A stretch of 6,957 bases of DNA, taken from Thermoplasmatota archaeon. GTDB lineage: Archaea > Thermoplasmatota > Thermoplasmata > UBA10834. The notes below the pieces were generated by a model. That model saw only the letters and a program-made list of their open reading frames with translations. It was not told the origin of the DNA and searched no databases. Below, piece by piece: positions 5,562 to 6,957 of the stretch. A program made the position numbers and the translations under genes. Where the stretch lies: NCBI GenBank assembly GCA_022848805.1, contig JAJISI010000065.1, forward strand, positions 1 through 6,957, given 5' to 3'. The first letter of the stretch is position 1, and each line of letters opens with the position of its first letter.

Positions 5562-6491
5562 ATGCACGATTCGTCTATTGTGATAGAGACCAGGAACATA
5601 ACGAAGAGGTTCAAGGAAGTCCTGGCAGTGGACTCCCTCAGCATGAACGTCCGCAAGGGTGAGATATATGGGTTCCTAGGACCGAACGGCGCGGGCAAGA
5701 GCACTACGATCAAGATGATAATGGGCCTATTCCATCCCACCTCCGGAGAGGCGTTCATAAACGGAAAGCTGGTGAACGGAGGCGGAGTGGAGCTGCGCAG
5801 GGATGTGGGGTTCCTGCCCGAACGCATATCGTTCTATGACAATCTCACGCCGATCCAAACATTGAACTTCTTCTGCGAGTTGCGCGATGTCGATAAGTCC
5901 GTCGTACCCTCGCTCCTCAGGGATGTCGGCCTGGATGGCGCCGCGAATAGGAAGGTGGGCACATTCTCCAAGGGTATGACGCAGTTGCTGGGCATGGCAC
6001 AGGCGATGATAGGGAACCCATCCATATACGTGATGGACGAACCCACAGGAGGACTCGACGCCAGGTGGGTCAAGGCTGTAAGGGAGAAGCTCAGGACTCT
6101 GAACGAGCAGGGTGCCACGATCATATTTTCATCGCATATCCTCTCAGAGGTCCAGGCGCTTTGCCACAGGGTTGCGATAATCAACAATGGTAGGCTTGTG
6201 GCCGAAGACACGATCGATAACATAAGCGGTGGCCTTCACATAAGGCCACGCCTGTGGGTTCAGAGCGCTGGCCTGAACGAGAAGATACTATCATGGGTCC
6301 GGGAAATCGAGGGTGTCGAGGACGTAGCCGCGAAGGGCGACGCTATGACCATAACCTGTGACGCTAGCATGCGGTTGAGAGTGATGACCGCGATGCAGGA
6401 GAGAGGCCTGGTCATCAAGGATTTCAGGACCGTAGAACCCACCTTGGAGGAGGCGTTCGTGAAGCTGCTCTCGGAGGATGGTGAGCCGTAG
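5562..6491 (+). CDS. ABC transporter ATP-binding protein, NosF/ABC-2 exporter type
   Basis: This is a 309-residue cytoplasmic ATPase that would drive the ABC-2 permease encoded next. Visible motifs are Walker A GPNGAGKST (40-48), a Q-loop LPE in which Glu87 stands for Gln (common in ABC-2-type ATPases), signature FSKGMTQ (135-141) in place of LSGGQ, Walker B IYVMDEP (155-161), D-loop GGLDAR (163-168) and H-loop SSHIL with His192. The signature FSKGM form and the tail EPTLEEAFVKLL (292-303), after an accessory domain at about 225-290, are typical of NosF-like and other ABC-2 exporter ATPases. Length is normal for the group. ATG 5562 gives the family's usual short N-terminus (IETRNITKRF) and has AAGGGAT about 4 nt upstream. 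The substrate cannot be read from the sequence, and no nosD or nosZ partner is visible. Confidence 0.93.
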   Translation: MHDSSIVIETRNITKRFKEVLAVDSLSMNVRKGEIYGFLGPNGAGKSTTIKMIMGLFHPTSGEAFINGKLVNGGGVELRRDVGFLPERISFYDNLTPIQTLNFFCELRDVDKSVVPSLLRDVGLDGAANRKVGTFSKGMTQLLGMAQAMIGNPSIYVMDEPTGGLDARWVKAVREKLRTLNEQGATIIFSSHILSEVQALCHRVAIINNGRLVAEDTIDNISGGLHIRPRLWVQSAGLNEKILSWVREIEGVEDVAAKGDAMTITCDASMRLRVMTAMQERGLVIKDFRTVEPTLEEAFVKLLSEDGEP

Positions 6492-6957
6492 ATGTCACTG
6501 AACACCCGGTCGGTCTACATCATCGCGAAGAAGGAATTCGCCGACAACGTGAGGAGTAGATGGATCGTTGCGCTGATCGCAATCTTTCTGATACTGACGA
6601 TCGCCTCAGCTTTTATGGCTGGCGGGGGAAGCGTTGGCGAGATGGACCTGACCGTAGGCGTGCTCATGACCATCTCTAGCATGCTCGTCCCCATCATAGC
6701 GATAATGCTCGGCTACGCGACCATATCAGGTGAGTCGGAGAGCGGGGCGCTCTCGGTCGTCCTCGCCTGTCCGGTGAGACGTATAGAGGTCCTGCTCGGC
6801 AAGTTCCTGGGACTTGGGTCGGTGATATGTTTCTCGATCCTTGGCGGCTTCGGAATCTCTGGCATGATTATCGCTGGAACAACCGAGCATACCCAATGGG
6901 GGGGATATGTTGCCTTTATGCTGTTGACCATGCTCCTTGGCCTGCTCTATCTGAGTC
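6492..6957 (+). CDS. ABC-2 type permease, NosY-like, 3'-truncated
   Basis: The ATG follows the ATPase stop with no gap (TAGATG), so the two are very likely translationally coupled. The frame stays open to the window end, showing 155 residues. The start (SVYIIAKKEFADNVRSRW) is the amphipathic opening usual for NosY-like permeases. Membrane segments are seen at about 24-42, 55-76, 107-128 and 138-155. Between segments 2 and 3 lies ISGESESGALSVVLACPVRRIEVLLGKFLG (78-107), closely resembling the cytoplasmic coupling segment (ISGERESGSLKLLLSLPVSR) of ABC-2 permeases. It should form the membrane channel of an exporter with the preceding ATPase. The rest of the gene and any third subunit lie downstream. 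Confidence 0.92.
   Translation, partial: MSLNTRSVYIIAKKEFADNVRSRWIVALIAIFLILTIASAFMAGGGSVGEMDLTVGVLMTISSMLVPIIAIMLGYATISGESESGALSVVLACPVRRIEVLLGKFLGLGSVICFSILGGFGISGMIIAGTTEHTQWGGYVAFMLLTMLLGLLYLS

Overview
The window looks like a chromosomal segment from a euryarchaeon, most likely a Thermoplasmata or Methanomassiliicoccales-type lineage. The evidence is a PEF-type C-terminal sorting signal, PKD-rich secreted proteins, an archaeal BRE/TATA promoter, a membrane-anchored winged-helix regulator and moderately GC-rich codon use. The lineage is an inference from gene content; there is no rRNA or marker gene here.

Layout. (1) 1-1946, + strand: the C-terminal 647 codons of a secreted papain-family (C1A) cysteine protease whose N-terminus lies upstream, followed by a jelly-roll-like module, two PKD domains, an Ig-like stretch and a PEF-type sorting tail. 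(2) 2041-2796, - strand: a signal-anchored protein with thrombospondin type 3-like calcium-binding repeats and a cysteine-rich beta domain. (3) 2842-2998: a divergent promoter region with a shared TATA element inside a TGCGAAA/TTTCGCA inverted repeat. (4) 2999-3505, + strand: a two-TM protein with a C-terminal winged-helix DNA-binding domain. (5) 3506-3649: a regulatory-looking gap with a perfect 14-bp palindrome and a 10-bp-stem hairpin. (6) 3650-5101, + strand: a secreted clostripain-family (C11) protein whose catalytic cysteine position is Asp. (7) 5102-5561: a strong 3' hairpin with a T-rich tract, then mostly non-coding DNA with one doubtful small ORF. (8) 5562-6957, + strand: a NosF-like ABC ATPase directly abutting a NosY-like ABC-2 permease that runs off the window.

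Working together. The first half encodes exported, calcium- or surface-associated proteins with two different cysteine-peptidase folds, one probably inactive. Between them sits a membrane-tethered transcription factor whose probable operator is shared with the divergent calcium-binding protein gene. The ABC pair is a separate unit with its own possible promoter. No mobile element, tRNA, rRNA or CRISPR array was seen.
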